Below, piece after piece: positions 35,362-46,726 of a stretch of DNA of 52,552 nucleotides. Made by a program: the position numbers and the translations under genes. Positions within the stretch are counted from its first letter, which is position 1; each line of letters opens with the position of its first letter. The notes beneath the pieces were generated by a model. It did not search any database. It saw only the letters and a list, made by a program, of their open reading frames with translations, and was not told the origin of the DNA. Source of the DNA: Chromera velia (Eukaryota > Sar > Chromeraceae). Location: positions 20,001 to 72,552 of the forward strand of contig JAHBMJ010003815.1 of assembly GCA_018398765.1 (NCBI GenBank). Reading direction: 5' to 3'.

Positions 35362-37507
35362 TGCCTGCAAGTCGAGGACGAAACGTACGGGACCTCTCCC
35401 TGATGACGAGAAATACTCACAAAGCTCAGCCTATAGCTTGAAAGCTGCATGAGGTCATGCAGCCGCGAGAGGCGATTGATGGCTGCATGATCGAAATTAA
35501 TCATCATCGATCGAATTGTCCATGAATTATATATAACTGCATATATGTCCTCATATTCATTGCATGCATGCATGCATGCATGCATGGGGCAGCTCATATT
35601 ATAATTAATATAATATAGATATATTAATATACATTTCCCCTCGGAGGGCAGCTCAGCCCGGCGCAGGGGCCCCAAGACAGCGCGCACTTGCATAAACATA
35701 CACGTACGGTCGAGACACGTACGTTTAATAGAATTATAATTCAAACCACTGATGCCCCCCGAGGCACTCACCCAACTGGTTTGGTGTATCACGTGAAAAA
35801 ATGCGTTATGATAATATGAGTGCGCGCGCGATCTCGAGCGCGATCTCGATCAGGGCCTATATATACTTACGGGATACACCCAACCAGCTGGGTGAGTGCC
35901 TCGGGGGGCCATTTAGGGGCTGGCGGGCCGCGTCGGGCCCGGTCGGCTGATTTGATTAACACTTTCAGGGGCTTGGGCATATCTTATACACGCATAGCCG
36001 GGCCTGTCCGAAGTTCAGCCCCTTGAGGTGCCGATCTTGGAATATCCCGCCGCCGTGCATAGGAAAGTCAGACCCGGGCTGCCGGGCAGGAAGTGCGAGA
36101 TAACGCATAAATGCGAGTAACTGTAAGTAAAATACGAAATGGGCAATTAAGCTTAAAAATAATTCCTCGTATGCATACAAAAAATAAATGAAAGAGACTC
36201 AAATCAGAAAGTATCAGAAAGAAAGATCCAGAAGTACCAGGAGTCTGAATGCTTGACCGTCCGATAAACCTTTCTATAGGAAGAGGACTGAAGTACTAAC
36301 GGACAGAAGTAATTGCCTTACCTAGCCGTTATTTATTCTACTAGAAGGGACCGGACTGTTGGAAGCCATATGACTGAACTAGACTGGAGTGGACTCAAAC
36401 TTTTGTTTAGGCTGGGGGCGAGTGGCAGGAGCCATGACAGTTAACATGCGCAAAATATGTTTTTCAGGACTGTACGCAAGTTATGCATACATGCATGCAT
36501 GCTTAATTATCATGTATGCATGCAATATACAATGTATACGCGATTCCGGAAGTATAATTATAATTTTATTTTAAAGCAGACCGGCTCCGTATGAGTTGGT
36601 TGATAGGTACTTTTCTCAATCGGTATTAGTTCTAGTATAAGGGGCGGCAACCAAAGTGAAAATATTAGAAAATGTGCAGATCAGGGAAGCACTTGAGATA
36701 TACACACCCATGCAGACGTATTCTGCCATCCACGGTAGGAATCGAAATAAATCGAAATTGCAAAAAGGTCCAATCCCGAACATTTTGAACACATTTTTTC
36801 CTTATAGTACACGAAATTACACGTACTTCGACGTCTGTCCAAAATGAGATACTAAAAAAAACTCATTTCAAATAAAAAAACTCGGGTACGTTGCGGGAAT
36901 CGAACCTGGAACCTAGCTCGGGACTCAATCTTTATGAACTCGAAAGGTAGATACTAATGCAGTGCGTGCGTCGATTAGGTCTTTTACGTCAGGGCCCCGG
37001 CATACCCCCGGAGCCTGTGAAGGGGGTATCCTGCATATGTACATATCGTCTAATACCGTCGGCTCAAACCGGCTTAAACCCTCTCCCCAAAAAATGAAAA
37101 AAATGCGTTATGCGAGTGCGCGCGATCTCAGGGCCTCTCGGCTGATCTCAGCAGGGCTGAGCTGCCCCCCGAGGGCATGCATGCATGCATGTTAATTTAT
37201 ATAACCGATCGAGTTGCCTTCTTACCTTAATTCATTGCATGTTTATATACATATATAATTCCGGAGGCCATGCATATATATATAGGTGTTAATTGATTCT
37301 CTGATGGCGTTCTCACTGCATATCAGGGTCTCCTGTCTGATCCCAACTGAACTGAGCTGCGCCAACAGGCAACATGTTTGCGTTTGAAAGCGCAGCAGGC
37401 ACCATCACATTGTTTTGCTACATACAAAAAACACACGGGACTGAATACTGAAGCGCCAGCAAGCAGCACTGCAGTAACCCACGGCCGCCCTCTAGAAGTG
37501 CGTCAAG
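35362..37507. other. Intergenic repeat nest
   Basis: AT-rich DNA with (TGCA)n at 35563-35586 and 37176-37191, a strong inverted repeat at 35755-35908, and inverted copies of CCTCGG.GGGCAGCTCAGCCC at 35639 and 37152. A minus-strand B-box-like GGTTCGATTCC lies near 36898. ATGCGTTATG followed by GAGTGCGCGCGATCTC occurs at 35801 and 37104. I found no gene. Confidence 0.6.
35755..35908. repeat. Inverted repeat, 36-bp arms
   Basis: The left arm 35755-35790 (CCCCCCGAGGCACTCACCCA..) pairs with the right arm 35873-35908 (..TGGGTGAGTGCCTCGGGGGG) with about two mismatches, around an 82-nt spacer containing GTGCGCGCGCGATCTCGAGC. It is either a small MITE or a cruciform-forming hairpin. Confidence 0.85.
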
Positions 37508-40500
37508 ATGCCTGCGTTTACTGATCAGGAGGCCCGACCAAGCGATTGGCGCCAGCTGTCCAAAACTGCCCTTATCTCTCCCTCCTGGCAGGGGGACACA
37601 GAAGGTCTTCTACTGCCGCCGGCGTACAATCTCTTTGTGACTTCCTCCGGGTTTGAGCTCGAACTTTCAGTCGCATCCCGGAAAGGAATCCAGCGGATGG
37701 GGCTAGATGCAAGCTTAGCGACGCCCTCTTTGAGTCTGCCCTTCCATGAGATGGCCACTCTTGCTGTCGGGGAAGACTCCGTGCAAGGGTCTTTTCACCT
37801 GTGGAGACTTCGTGTCCCTGAGGACGAGGAATACGTAGGCCTCCAAAGGATCAGAAGAGATGTCAGTCAGACCACTGCAACCGCATGCGTATGTCATTCT
37901 GGGATTGTTCCGTCGCAGTCGTGCAACACAGCTGTTCGAGGAAGAAAGTCCTTGTTTCAAGGTACTTGCTTAAGCCCCGCTCTCCACGGAAGACGTACAG
38001 CAAGTCGCACGTGCATGTATGACATGAACAGATTTTAACCACAGTTTTCTAGTTCTGGTCATAAGACGTGACAGGTAGCCAAATGAGGCTGACGACAGAT
38101 AGAAGACCCAGGGTGTTTCATCTGTGCATGTATGGCATGTTTCTTTGCGTTTGCAGCGATACTGGAATCACCAAATTGTGGTGGAGAATCTGGATGGGCG
38201 CATCTTCACGATTATTGTTCTGGGAGGATTGTACCGAGAACCCCACTCAATTCACAGCGGTCCCGAGTGGCAGCAGGTAAAGGCCGACTTCTACTACGCT
38301 CACATGAAAAGAGGTGTCCTGGCTGCCGTGAATGCGTTACAGGAAAAGTGGGCCGATTGGGCCTTCAATGATCCTCTTAAAACCCAAACTGTCGGAGTTG
38401 GTTGTGGCCTTATGCTTGTGGTGAGCGTCAATTCTACGAAACAATTCAGTTATTCAGGAGGCCGCCAACTAAGAGAAGCCAGACATGCCCAAAACTGCAG
38501 GATTGTTGGCCTTGCTGATTTCACACTAGGAATTCCCCGGTACCCCTGTCGAGAGTTCCTCGACTCCGGTCTCGAACTCAATGTGGCAACGCAGGTCGCC
38601 CTCCATTTCAGCGACCCTCCGCCAAGCTTGTCAGCGCCATTCGTTATTTTTCATGCTTGGTATCATTTTGGCATCCCCCCCCAGACGGCTCTCGAGAGAC
38701 TTCGAGACATTCGACGTCGCCTCCCGCCCCTCTACTTTCACAACTTCCTCATGGAGCTGGAGACCCCGAATGAACAAAGAGGGAGGTACGCTTCCGACCC
38801 CACCGAAATCCCGGCTTCGGACGAAAGAGACGACTGGAGTACCGCAAGCAGCAGTGAAAACGCCTCACTCCATTCAGAGGAAGACAAAGCCCTCGATCTA
38901 CTATCTGAAAGCGAGGGCCTAGAGGTGGCTCCCGCAGAGTCCGAGAGATACACAGTAGCAGTTCACTTTGGAGTGAGCCGTCCAAAGGCCCATCTCAGCA
39001 GTAGCCCCCCATCGGTCCCTCTGGGCGACGATGGACCCACTTCAGCTGACAACGACGTGCAAGAAGCGTTGAAGAATTCGAGCGGTCAGTCGACAGTTGC
39101 ACTCTTAATGCTGCTTTTTCACGAGCGTGCACCAAACACTGGCAGGACAGGATTCGCTTTCTCAGTGAGTGAGTCAGTGAGTCAGTGAGTCAGTGAGTCA
39201 GTGAGTCAGTCAGTGAGTCAGTGAGTCAGTCAGTGAGTCAGTGAGTCAGTGAGTCGGTGAGTCAGTGAGTCAGTCAGTCAGTCAGTCAGTCAGTCAGTCA
39301 GTCCGTCCGTCCGTCCGTCCGTCCGTCAGCCAGTCAGTCAGTCAGTCAGTCAGTCAGTCAGTCAGTCAGTCAGTCATGTGGATGCTCATCGTCAGCAGAA
39401 TGTCGATGGGTCTTGAACGGAGGACATGCTGCAAAGCTGTTCGACGATTCGCTCACCCATCAGTGCATGCTTTTGTGGTTTTGTAGTAGACATGCCATGA
39501 GTCTGTCTGCAAATTCACCGCAGTACCTGCCTGCCTGCCTGTTTGCCTGCCTTTCTGTTTGCCTGCCTGCCTGCCTGCCTGCTTATCTGTTCGCCTGTCT
39601 TGCTGTGTGCCTGTCTTGCTGTGTGCCTAGGTATGTGGGTGTCTGTCTGTTTCTCTGCCTGTCTGCAGGCCCCTCTGCGTTCTTCGTGTCTGCATGATCG
39701 CCTGTCCGCCCGTGTGAGCTCAATGCTATGATTTGAATATTCGAAGAAACCTCTTTCTTGATTGCAGACACACCAGAATCCCTCTCAGACTCGGAAGAGG
39801 ACGGAGGAATGGAAGAAGTGCGAAATGAGACACACGAAAAGGACTGCAGGAGTGTCAGAGAGCAAGATTCTCCTCCTGAGGAGAATGGGAAAAGGGAGGC
39901 AAAGAAAGAGCAAGGGGGGGTCCGCCCTCCAGACATAAGTTGCGACCTCGAGAATTTAGAGGAGTCCGAAGAACTGATCGACGTCCTCTTATCATTGTGG
40001 AGTGTCGATCTGGTGCCTGAGGACGAGGGCCTAGAGGTGGCTCCCGCAGAGTCCGAGAGATGCACAGTAGCAGTTCACTTTGGAGTGAGCCGTCCAAAGG
40101 CCCATCTCAGCAGTAGCCCCCCATCGGTCCCTCTGGGCGACGATGGACCCACTTCAGCTGACAACGACGTGCAAGAAGCGTTGAAGAATTCGAGCGGTCA
40201 GTCGACAGTTGCACCCTTAATGCTGCTTTTTCACGAGCGTGCACCACCCACTGGCAGGACAGGATTCGCTTTCTCAGTGAGTTAGTGAGTCAGTGAGTCA
40301 GTCGGTCAGTCAGTCAGTCAGTCAGTGAGTCAGTGAGTCAGTCAGTCAGTCAGTCAGTCAGTGAGTCAGTGAGTCGGTGAGTCAGTGAGTCAGTGAGTCA
40401 GTGAGTCACTCAGTCAGTCAGTCAGTCATGTGGATGCTCATCGTCAGCAGAATGTCGATGGGTCTTGAACGGAGGACATGCTGCAAAGCTGTTCGACGAT

Positions 40501-40613
40501 TCGCTCACCCATCAGTGCATGCTTTTGTGGTTTTGTAGTAGACATGCCATGAGTCTGTCTGCAAATTCACCGCAGTACCTGCCTGCCTGCCTGTTTGCCT
40601 GCCTATCTGTTTG

Positions 40614-40649
<36 letters not shown>

Positions 40650-42336
40650 CTTATCTGTTCGCCTGTCTTGCTGTGTGCCTAGGTATGTGGGTGTCTGTCT
40701 GTTTCTCTGCCTGTCTGCAGGCCCCTCTGCGTTCTTCGTGTCTGCATGATCGCCTGTCCGCCCGTGTGAGCTCAATGCTATGATTTGAATATTCGAAGAA
40801 ACCTCTTTCTTGATTGCAGACACACCAGAATCCCTCTCAGACTCGGAAGAGGACGGAGGAATGAACGAAGTGCGAAATGAGACACACGAAGAGGACTGCA
40901 GGGATGTCAGAGAGCAAGATTCTCCTCCTGAGGAGAATGGGAAAAAGGAGGCGAAGAAAGAGCAAGGGAGAGTCCACCCTCCAGACATAAGTTGCGACCT
41001 CGAGATTTTAGAGGAGTCCGAAGAACTGATCGACGTCCTCTCATCATTGTGGAGTGTCGATCTGGTGCCTGAGGACGAGGGCCTAGAGGTGGCTCCCGCA
41101 GAGTCCGAGAGATGCACAGTAGCAGTTCACGTTGGAGCAATCTCTCCCACAGCCCACGTCAGTTGTCGTCATCCACCAGTGCTACTGGGGGACGAAGAAA
41201 TTCCCCCCGCGTCTGGCAGCGACGTGCAAGAAGCGTTTGGGAATTCGAGCGGTCAGTCGACACAACCAACCTCCTATTGATGACTCGGCACGAGCTTGCA
41301 CCAGCTCTCATGGTTTTCTGTCTAACTTTCTACTATCTTTCTGTCCTCCTCTCTATCTGTTCTTGTGCCGGCCTGCTTTTCTGCCTGCCTCTCTTCCTTC
41401 GTGCTTGTCTGTGCGTGCTGGTTGGTCCTTTCGCTTTTCTGCCTACCTGCCTGCCTACCTGCGTTCCTGCCTGCCTTCCTGTTGATATCTTTTTGCTTGC
41501 TTGCCTGCTTGCTTGCCTGTTTGCCTGCTTGCCTGCGTGCGTGCGTGCTTGCTGCCTGCCTGCCTTCCTGCCTGCTCGCCTGCTCGACGTTCTCTATGCC
41601 GGCGTGCTTGCATGTCCTTTCGTCTGTCTGTGGATTTTAGTTTTCGCGAATTCGTCTGCTCATTCGGTCGAGTCTATTTTTGTGTCTTTCGGCCCGAAGC
41701 ACTGTTCTAGAAATGCATTTCCATCCCCGACTCAAATTTCTTCTTGTCAACCTCGTTTTGTGCACCGTCATCATTTCTTGGCCTTCTCATCTGCTCCTCT
41801 GGGGAGCCATGAGTCAATATTCTCATCTGTCCATATTAATACTTGAGAAAACGAGTGATTGCTTTTGCAATGGTCATAAGGGTTAGCCGCCATGCGCACT
41901 AGACATCTTACCTTTTGATCTGAATATTTATATTTGTGCTCTGGTCGACCCTCACACGGTACGTGGCATTGGATATGTCAATGCAGTGCTCGCAGCGGAA
42001 GAAGGCGAGGGAGAAGAAGGAGAAAGCACATCAGAAAGACAAGAAGAAAACGATGTGGAGAAGAAAGAGTTGTCCACAAGTATATGCACTTCCCAGTCGC
42101 CTAGAAGGGAGCCGTCGGTTCAGACCGAGCACCTCCAGGAGGAATCGCCTTACTTCAGCAGGCTTTGGAAATTCCCATGGGTTTTCCCCTGCCGAAGACG
42201 GGCCACGAAAGCGAGCAGCGAGAGCAAGGGAAAGAAAGAAGCAAAAAAACGAATAGCGTTCAGAAAAGGAGGGCAGGGCAGGTCGTGTTGGCCGGATTTC
42301 AGACGGCTTTTGTTTGGTGCTGCTCTCGTATCCTGA
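37508..42336 (+). CDS. Unidentified protein with tandemly duplicated exons, 5 exons, about 830 residues
   Basis: Exons 37508-37861, 38157-39084, 39768-40196, 40820-41251 and 41987-42336 join in phase (0, 1, 1, 1). Four of five introns start GTCAGT. The stop is TGA at 42336. Residues 1-118 form an N-terminal part with LFVTSSGFELELSVASRKG and FHLWRLRVPEDEEYVG. Residues 119-330 look globular (RYWNHQIVVENLDGRIFTII, VGVGCGLMLVVSVNSTKQFS, FVIFHAWYHFGIPP). The remainder is acidic and disordered. Exons 3 and 4 are near-identical copies, and the unit EGLEVAPAESER..DVQEAL.NSS occurs at the ends of exons 2, 3 and 4. The last exon is Lys/Arg-rich and ends in a short hydrophobic LLFGAALVS. No family recognised. 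Confidence 0.75.
39163..39375 (+). repeat. (GTGA/GTCA)n array in intron 2
   Basis: About 210 bp of mixed GTGAGTCA units, then GTCA, GTCC and GTCA again. It begins 78 nt after the GTCAGT donor of exon 2, at CTCA/GTGAGTGAG. A shorter copy is at 40272-40427 in intron 3. Confidence 0.9.
40579..40670 (+). repeat. (TGCC)n microsatellite in intron 3
   Basis: CCTGCCTG units with TTTG/TATC interruptions on the coding strand. The matching array in intron 2 is at 39527-39600. A looser TGCC/TTGC array fills intron 4 at 41363-41585. Confidence 0.9.
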
Positions 42337-42448
42337 CGGTGAGCGTCTTCGACTCCTGCTGAATCCGCACCCTGTTCGTGACTCCAAGACCCCTTCCCTC
42401 ACAAAAACAGAAGATTCTTTGCATACTTGTCTGTGTTCACTTATGATT

Positions 42449-42783
42449 GCGTCTCGTTCTTCCTATTCGGTCATTTTAACCTGCTTCCCTTTGATCACCG
42501 CACCGAGTCTTTGACGGCGTCTCGTTCTTCCTATTCGGTCATTCTAACCTGCTTCCCTTTGATCACCGCACCGAGTCTTTGACTGCGTCTCGTTCTTCCT
42601 ATTCGGTCATTTTGACCTGCTTCCCTTTGATCACCGCACCGAGTCTTTAACGGCGTCTCGTTCTTCCTATTCGGTCATTCTAACCTGCTTCCCTTTGATC
42701 ACCGCACCGAGTCTTTAACGGCGTCTCGTTCTTCCTATTCGGTCATTCTAACCTGCTTCCCTTTGATCACCGCACCGAGTCTG
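42449..42783 (+). repeat. 68-bp minisatellite, 5 copies
   Basis: Units start GCGTCTCGTTCTTCCTATTC at 42449, 42517, 42585, 42653 and 42721, exactly 68 bp apart, and differ at only a few positions (GACG/GACT/AACG at the junction, TTTTAACC/TTCTAACC/TTTTGACC). It lies about 110 bp after the stop of the gene at 37508-42336. Confidence 0.95.
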
Positions 42784-42794
42784 TGTTTGCCCAA

Positions 42795-43525
42795 AGCATT
42801 CACTGACTGTCTGTGTGTACTCGTTCGAAGTGGGCGGCGGGGGAATGGCGTTGAAGGATCAGAGCGTGCAGCTTTCACTGACTGTCTGTGTGCACTTGTT
42901 CAAAGTGGGCGGCGGGGGATTGGCGTTGAAGGATCAGAGCGTGAAGCTTTCACTGACTGTCTGTGTGCACTTGTTCGAAGTGGGCGGCGGGGGAATGGCG
43001 TTGAAGGATCAGAGCGTGCAGCTTTCACTGACTGTCTGTGTGCACTTGTTCAAAGTGGGCGGCGGGGGAATGGCGTTGAAGGATCAGAGCGTGCAGCTTT
43101 CACTGACTGTTTGTGTGCACTTGTTCGAAGTGGGCGGCGGGGGAATGGCGTTGAAGGATCAGAGCGTGCAGCTTTCACTGACTGTCTGTGTGCACTTGTT
43201 CGAAGTGGGCGGCGGGGGAATGGCGTTGAAGGATCAGAGCGTGAAGCTTTCACTGACTGTCTGTGTGCACTCGTTCAAAGTGGGCGGCGGGGGAATGGCG
43301 TTGAAGGATCAGAGCGTGCAGCTTTCACTGACTGTTTGTGTGCACTTGTTCGAAGTGGGTGGTGAGGGAATGGCGTTGAAGGATCAGAGCGTGAAGCTTT
43401 CACTGAGTGTCTGTGTGCACTTGTTCGAAGTGGGTGGTGGGGCAATGGCGTTGAAGGATCAGAGCGTGAAGCTTTCACTGACCGTCTGTTTGCACTTGTT
43501 CAAAGTGGGTGATGAAGCTGTGCAC
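42795..43525 (+). repeat. 75-bp minisatellite, about 9.7 copies, open in several frames
   Basis: The unit starts near CACTGACTGTCTGTGTGCAC and includes GAAGTGGGCGGCGGGGGAAT and GAAGGATCAGAGCGTG. The period is 75 bp, i.e. 25 codons. Two plus-strand frames stay open across nearly the whole array (for example LTVCVHLFEVGGGGMALKDQ per unit) and parts of the minus strand are open too. That can arise simply from a period divisible by three, so I do not call a gene. The last two to three units have diverged (GGGTGGTGAGG). Confidence 0.9.
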
Positions 43526-44222
43526 TTGTTCTTATAGGAGCCTTCGCGAGCGTCAAAGCTGCTTTTGGAAGGTAGCCAGGTACGTCTCTCTTATGTCACA
43601 GGCTATGTGAGGTCGGCTCAACGAGCCCTGAATCTGGTAGACTGTCGATCGTGGCGCGGCAGCGCGCTGCAGGCCGCGATCTCGAACATGGCAGGGCAGG
43701 CCACCGGCATACCGCCCCTTGTATTTAAGATGCTGTACCTTCTATGCTGTAACGGCTGGCCTCGAAAGGCGAATGTAACCCAAAAAGTGCCGGGAGCCAA
43801 GCCCTAAATTTTAATTATATTTGTTTATATATAGTATATATAGTATTGTTTCGGTTAAAGCCGGCGAGCCACCACTTAGGCTCTCACTGCAGGCCTAGTC
43901 TCAGGCTGGTCAACCGGGGTATGACATGCAAGTTTCGTTCACATCCATTCACCTACTAGTAGAGCAAAAGGTAATTTTCAAACAAAAAAACAAAAAAAAA
44001 ATGTAGAAAAAAACGCTTTCCAGACCATTTTTTTTTTTTCTTTATTTATTTTCACAATCATGCATGATGAAGATGCAAAAACAAGAAGGAACCACACTTT
44101 TCTTATATGAAACCAGAAAAAAATAAAAAAGAAAAAAGTGAAAATAACTTTTTTTTTTGAAAAAAAAAAAACCTAGACCTAAAGTGAGAAGGGCATTAAT
44201 TTAAATTGAAGACGCTTGCAAG
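43526..44222. other. Intergenic DNA, A/T homopolymer-rich
   Basis: A plus-strand frame to a TAA at 43807 (..ALQAAISNMAGQATGIPPL) is open but has no recognised domain. From 43980 to 44175 there are long A and T runs forming a loose inverted pair (GGTAATTTTCAAA.. / ..TTTTTTTTGAAAAAAAAAAA), perhaps an old MITE. Confidence 0.35.
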
Positions 44223-44230
44223 TTATAACA

Positions 44231-45572
44231 CTAAGCGTAGGATATTAAAAACAATAATCAAAAATAATAATCAAAACAAAAAAAAATTGACGATATGATT
44301 TAAATACAAAAAATGTACAATTTGACCTATAGGTTACTACTAGGACCTTCCGGTCACCTAAAAACGTCTTCAAAAATTCAAATTTATTGTTTTAGGATTT
44401 TTGAAAGCAATTTTATCGATTTTTATGGAGATAAATTTTGAAGTTAGTCTGTACACGATAGGCTGACTTACACAATTTTTGCATTTCCCTCTTCAAGAAT
44501 TTCAACAACTCTAATTGGCATCTCTGCCCATCCACCAACCCACCCTTGATTCCCCGCTGGCATCTTCATTTTTACCTTTCGCATTTTTTGGAACTCTAAA
44601 ACCTTCGCGACCCTGAAATATTTCTAAAGCGCGTCCTGTCATTATCTTCAATCATAAAACCAAAGGTCACAGTCTCTGCGTTTCGCTCAAACATGGGTGC
44701 GCGTAAGCACTGTGCTGTCCAGTCTTTGTGCTTAGGATCACGGGCAATAGGACCAGTGAACCGCCTTCCTGAAGCACTGAACACTGCCTGTACCTGCGCC
44801 AATTCATAACACTCTACCTCTTCCTTGCTTCCTTTCAACTTGCGCATCGTGTGCAGCCACACCCACCCCTTCTCCTTAATGATGTTGCCAGCATCATCTG
44901 CTGCACGCTTGCCCTTTGCCTGTTCGCGGTCCAAACGAAGCCCTTTGGCCTCAAGAGCATCAACAATGGGATTCTCTTTCTCAAGCGCTGTCATTTCTTC
45001 TTTCAACACAGCAGCTGACAAGGGCCTGTCCGGCAGACGGAGTCTTGACATAGACAAATATGCCCGTGCTCTGGAAGGTCGCCTCATTGAAGGGCGTGTA
45101 TGGGGTGGGTATGTGGAAATGATTTGCTTCTCATTCATGAAGGACGTGCGGATTCACGTCTTTGAAAAAGAAACTGATGTGTACAGAAGACCGTGTATCC
45201 TAGGTAAAAAGGAGATGAAGAAAGAAATTTTTTTGCTTTGGCAGCAGAAAGTGGAAGGGGATCACTACGATGTGCTAGAGCCTCATTCTGTTCTCCAAGC
45301 CTAAAAGCTGTGATTGAGGTCATTGTCTTTACTCTCAATGTATCTCAATGAAAACAATTGTAAATAAAGTTTTTCGTAGATTTTTATAAAAAAGATTAAA
45401 GCAGTTAGAACTTACATCTTGACTAGTGTTTTGAAATGACTTGACCTAGGTCTTGATCGTTTAATTCAAAACTAGTTTCAAAAATAAAAAAAATTAAAAT
45501 CAAATATTTAAAAAAAAAACTAGAAAAAATGACGTTATGTTTTATTATTTGATTTTGATGTCCTACGCCTAG
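44231..45572. mobile_element. hAT-type DNA transposon, 1.34 kb, non-autonomous or decayed
   Basis: The left end CTAAGCGTAGGATATTAAAA and the inverted right end CTAGGCGTAGGACATCAAAA match at 17 of 20 bases. A perfect 8-bp target duplication TTATAACA lies at 44223-44230 and 45573-45580. These are hAT features, and the CTAGG end matches the two MITEs at 4563 and 5026. The interior carries a minus-strand open frame at 44596-45138 but no recognisable DDE/RNase H or hATC dimerisation domain, and the length is too short for a full transposase. Confidence 0.85.
44596..45138 (-). CDS. Open frame inside the hAT-type element, about 180 residues
   Basis: Charged protein with MTALEKENPIVDALEAKGLR, GWVWLHTMRKLKG and ETVTFGFMIEDNDRTRFRN. 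A second minus-strand frame lies at 45135-45338. No transposase domain is recognised. It may be a remnant of the element's gene or cargo. Two segments (44700-45000) read as soluble protein with a helical N-terminal half, so it could be translated, but no splice or promoter evidence exists. Confidence 0.3.
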   Translation of the reverse strand: MNEKQIISTYPPHTRPSMRRPSRARAYLSMSRLRLPDRPLSAAVLKEEMTALEKENPIVDALEAKGLRLDREQAKGKRAADDAGNIIKEKGWVWLHTMRKLKGSKEEVECYELAQVQAVFSASGRRFTGPIARDPKHKDWTAQCLRAPMFERNAETVTFGFMIEDNDRTRFRNISGSRRF

Positions 45573-45580
45573 TTATAACA

Positions 45581-46726
45581 TCAAGGCGGCCCATAACACC
45601 CACTGTAAAGCGGCACCATTTGATCTCAAACATGGTAAGGCAAACAAAGAACTATAGGCAAGGAGAATCTAGAGGAGAATAAATGAATTTTTGAACGAAT
45701 CACTGTTTTTCTTCAAAAGTCTAGAAAAATGATCACTTAATTAGATTTTCACTGAAAGCTCGTTGTCTGATCGTTGTCATTCCAGCAAAATCTGCTCCAA
45801 AGAAGCACTAAAAATATTATTATCACCATCATCATTATATATACGCGATCGCTATTGGCTCATATTAGGCCCTATAATAGACGTTTAGCGTTCGGCCTAA
45901 CGTTCGGTAAGACTTAATCACGATATACATGCAAGGCAGATAATGCCGCAGATTGTTAAACGATAAACTATGGTGGATCTTCATTTAGCAACATTTGGTA
46001 ATTAACAAGTTTTATAGCTATATTTCTTCTTAACCCTAGTCTCAACCTCTTCGACATGCCAGTATGATAGGCATACTTGCGCATGAGCGAGCCTGCTTTT
46101 AGGCTTTCAAAGTTAAGTTGTATGATAATGACTGCCCGCCATATGGCTTATATGTCATGCAACTTAGATTTTTTTTCATATAGAAATTTTTTGTGTCACA
46201 ACAATATATAATGAATAAGTATATGTAAGCACGGTTAAAGCACCTAGATAAGCAGTGTGACTAAGCACACTTGGAGCTTTTAGTATGCTAAGTATGCCTA
46301 GTGAGCGTCTAACTTCTTGAATGTACTAGGCTAGGTACTAGGGTGTGGTCTGAGCCTCAAGAGTGAGGTATACCCCCCCGGCCCTGCCGTTTGCGGGGGG
46401 CCGGGGGCGACCCCTAAAAGACAAAACGGTGACAGTGTCCTAGGGCACCAACAAATCACATGCCCAATTAACTGACATTTTAAAAAAAATTTGGGGGGCA
46501 TTGACTTAAAGTTTGTTCCTAGTGTCTGGCCTATACGTCTTTCATCTCTTCCTTGTGTCCTGGTTACTGCTCTTGCTGCTAGCTCTCTCTCTCATGCGAC
46601 CTCATGTTTAATGTTCATCCATCCGAATGCTTTCTTCGGCATTTGCTAAGTACTTCCTACCCCTCAGTCATGACCAGCGCACTGCCTACTCCTCCTTCCT
46701 CCCAGCCCTCCCCCTGCACTCCTCTG
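45581..46726. other. AT-rich gene-free stretch
   Basis: Contains several CTAGG/CCTAG words (46240-46345) and the segment at 46386-46443 shared with 32566-32625, with a CCGTTTT/AAAACGG-type hairpin. No exon is supported. Confidence 0.45.

Larger units (their letters stand above)
38915..40820 (+). repeat. Tandem duplication of an exon plus intron (about 1.05-1.1 kb unit)
   Basis: The segment from GAGGGCCTAGAGGTGGCTCC (38915) through intron 2 to about 39970 recurs from 40025 to about 41080 with very few substitutions. Both exonic and intronic DNA are copied, including the CATGTGGATGCTCATCGTCA stretch and the TGCC array. The length difference between copies is almost all in the microsatellite. 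Confidence 0.9.

Noticed and set aside
42449-43525. CRISPR-like regular repeats
   Set aside because: Units are contiguous with no unique spacers and the host is eukaryotic; these are minisatellites.
44825-45304. 159-codon plus-strand ORF in the hAT-type element
   Set aside because: Antisense to the better minus-strand frame and without a domain.
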